Below, piece by piece: positions 14,049 through 14,735 of a stretch of DNA of 14,735 nt. The stretch's first letter is position 1, and each line of letters begins with the position of its first letter. The notes under the pieces were generated by a model. The model saw only the letters and a program-made list of their open reading frames with translations, had not been told where the DNA came from and did no database searches. The stretch covers positions 1 to 14,735 of the forward strand of contig JAZLIT010000119.1 in NCBI GenBank assembly GCA_045617525.1. The letters are read 5' to 3'. The DNA is from JAZLIT01 sp045617525. Lineage in GTDB: Bacteria; Bacillota; Bacilli; Bacillales_A; Planococcaceae. Made by a program: the position numbers and the translations under genes.

Positions 14049-14263
14049 CGTTGATTGGAGCTCCGTGGGCCCGAAGGCCAGCAGGATGCTGGGTCATGGA
14101 AGCGTTGCGCTCACGACGAGCGCGCTCTTAGCTTCCCTACCTTAGTTCTGGGGGCACGGCTCCAACTAACTAATTCCCTGCCTTTACGGAGGCAGAAAAT
14201 TAGTGGATTTTCCGCACGTGCTGATCCCCTGGAAGTCGCGGGCCCCCTCCGCCCCAATCAACG
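14049..14263. repeat. GC-rich folded element with perfect terminal inverted repeats
   Basis: CGTTGATTGG at 14049-14058 is repeated inverted as CCAATCAACG at 14254-14263. Between them is about 60% G+C sequence (121 of 200 bases over 14061-14260), unlike the AT-rich surroundings, packed with hairpins: GGCC-CGAA-GGCC (14068-14079), CCAGCA-GGA-TGCTGG (14078-14092), GGAAGC/GCTTCC (14098-14103 and 14131-14136) around GCGCTC-ACGAC-GAGCGC (14107-14123), an outer GGAGC(T)CCGTG/CACGGCTCC pair (14057-14067 and 14155-14163), and ACTAATT-CC-CTGCCT with AGGCAG-AA-AATTAGT (14169-14183 and 14190-14204). No target duplication is obvious. It could be a MITE-like repeat or a structured RNA. An open frame through it has no family resemblance and is probably not coding. 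Confidence 0.6.
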
Positions 14264-14305
14264 AGCACTATCCAAGGTGATTCGCACGCGTTTTATATAC
14301 TCTAC

Positions 14306-14413
14306 TTAATAAAATCTTGCTTTAAAATGCTCATGCTTTCTAAATCCATATGCATTCCTTTTAATTACCTTTGAAGTATTATTAATTCCTTCTAAAAATC
14401 CTTTAACTAAAAA
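14306..14413 (-). pseudogene. ISL3-family transposase, C-terminal fragment
   Basis: The minus-strand frame ending at TAA 14306-14308 reads LVKGFLEGINNTSKVIKRNAYGFRKHEHFKARFY. GxxEGxNNxxKxIKRxAYGFRxxxxFxxR is the characteristic C-terminus of ISL3-type DDE transposases, including the last catalytic Glu (in LEGINN). The open frame continues a further 35 codons towards 14518, but that part loses the similarity and instead reads as a different fragment on the plus strand. The gene is therefore cut at about 14411. It is not functional. Confidence 0.65.
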
Positions 14414-14467
14414 AGAACAAGTTTGTCCCACTTGTGGAATTGAAACTAGAAAGTGCACGATTACCAA
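14412..14467 (+). pseudogene. ISL3-like transposase, N-terminal zinc-finger fragment
   Basis: The plus strand reads KEQVCPTCGIET from 14412, and after a one-base frameshift KVHDYQ at 14450-14467. CPxCG-x-x-T-x-x-VHDY is the N-terminal zinc-binding segment of ISL3-type transposases. The fragment is short and frameshifted, so the call rests on motif resemblance. It reads outward from the same junction as the C-terminal fragment, in the opposite direction. Confidence 0.4.
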
Positions 14468-14514
14468 GTATATAAAAAAGTGTGATTTTGTGCCTTTTTT
14501 TATGCCTTGAATTG

Positions 14515-14735
14515 TCAAATTAAACGCAACACCTTGTTAAAGAAGAGCTCATAAGGTGTTTTCCAACCTAAGCACTTACGAGGACGCTTATTTAATTTTT
14601 CAATACACGTATCAATGTATTGTTTAGAACAGGCTGTTAGATCTTCTGCTTTTGGAAAATACTCTCTAAGTAGACCGTTTGTATTTTCATTTGTCCCTCG
14701 TTGCCATGGGGCATGTGGATCAGCGAAATAAAATG
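14515..14735 (-). CDS. IS30-family transposase, C-terminal part (runs off window)
   Basis: From the window edge to a TGA at 14515-14517 the minus strand is open and encodes about 73 residues with the classic end of IS30 transposases: YFADPHAPWQRGTNENTNGLLREYFPK, including the catalytic Glu in NEN, then EKLNKRPRKCLGWKTPYELF and a short tail VLRLI. DDE transposases of this group insert between inverted repeats; the end of the element should lie just beyond the stop, at roughly 14460-14510, but I could not fix its inverted repeat because the other end is outside the window. No frameshift is visible in this part. Confidence 0.9.
   Translation of the reverse strand, partial: FYFADPHAPWQRGTNENTNGLLREYFPKAEDLTACSKQYIDTCIEKLNKRPRKCLGWKTPYELFFNKVLRLI

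Noticed and set aside
14055..14309. An 84-codon plus-strand ORF through the GC-rich element
   Set aside because: It covers the folded inverted-repeat structure, has no ribosome binding site, and its composition follows the hairpins; no protein family resemblance.
14475..14506. A-run/T-run pairing (AAAAAAG with CTTTTTT) after the IS30 gene
   Set aside because: The stem is almost only A-T pairs; it may be part of the IS30 end but cannot be called a terminator or inverted repeat without the other end of the element.

Overview
The window is low-GC, Gram-positive-type DNA with strong AAGGAGG-like ribosome binding sites, ATG/GTG/TTG starts and a molybdoenzyme system whose proteins resemble the Bacillus subtilis puc (purine catabolism) xanthine dehydrogenase. 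I infer a Bacillales bacterium, perhaps a Lysinibacillus/Solibacillus-like genus. The genus is a guess.

Layout. Positions 1-333 hold the 3' end of an ABC-type FtsX-like permease, followed by a terminator near 452-490. From about 500 to 1620 is a low-information accessory stretch: two small overlapping minus-strand ORFs, the C-terminal remnant of a GNAT acetyltransferase, an orphan terminator and no other recognisable gene. A sigma-A-like promoter at 1620-1648 then drives a tightly packed plus-strand run, 1693-9315: pucA/xdhC, pucB/mocA, moaA, modA, modB, moeB, moeA, moaE, moaD, moaB. moaC lies convergently on the minus strand (9408-9887). Across a 285-bp divergent intergenic region, pucC, pucD and pucE follow on the plus strand (10173-13829). 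They encode the FAD, molybdopterin and 2Fe-2S subunits of the dehydrogenase. After pucE come a decayed ORF, a 215-bp GC-rich element with perfect 10-bp terminal inverted repeats and strong internal hairpins, two back-to-back fragments of ISL3-type transposase sequence, and the 3' end of an IS30-family transposase that runs off the window.

How it works together. ModA/ModB import molybdate. MoaA and MoaC make the cyclic pyranopterin, MoaD/MoaE with MoeB form molybdopterin, MoaB and MoeA adenylate it and insert molybdenum, PucB/MocA adds CMP, and PucA/XdhC matures and delivers the cofactor to PucCDE. The window is thus a nearly self-sufficient unit for one xanthine dehydrogenase-family enzyme, missing only an obvious ModC ATPase. 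Relative to the pucABCDE order known from B. subtilis, the cofactor and molybdate genes sit between pucAB and pucCDE.

The most informative non-coding signal is a pair of exact matches to the TnrA/GlnR box (TGTNA-N7-TNACA) in the moaC/pucC intergenic region, 104 bp apart. This predicts nitrogen control of both the enzyme and moaC. I found no clearly new biochemical system. The least explained object is the GC-rich folded repeat at 14049-14263.
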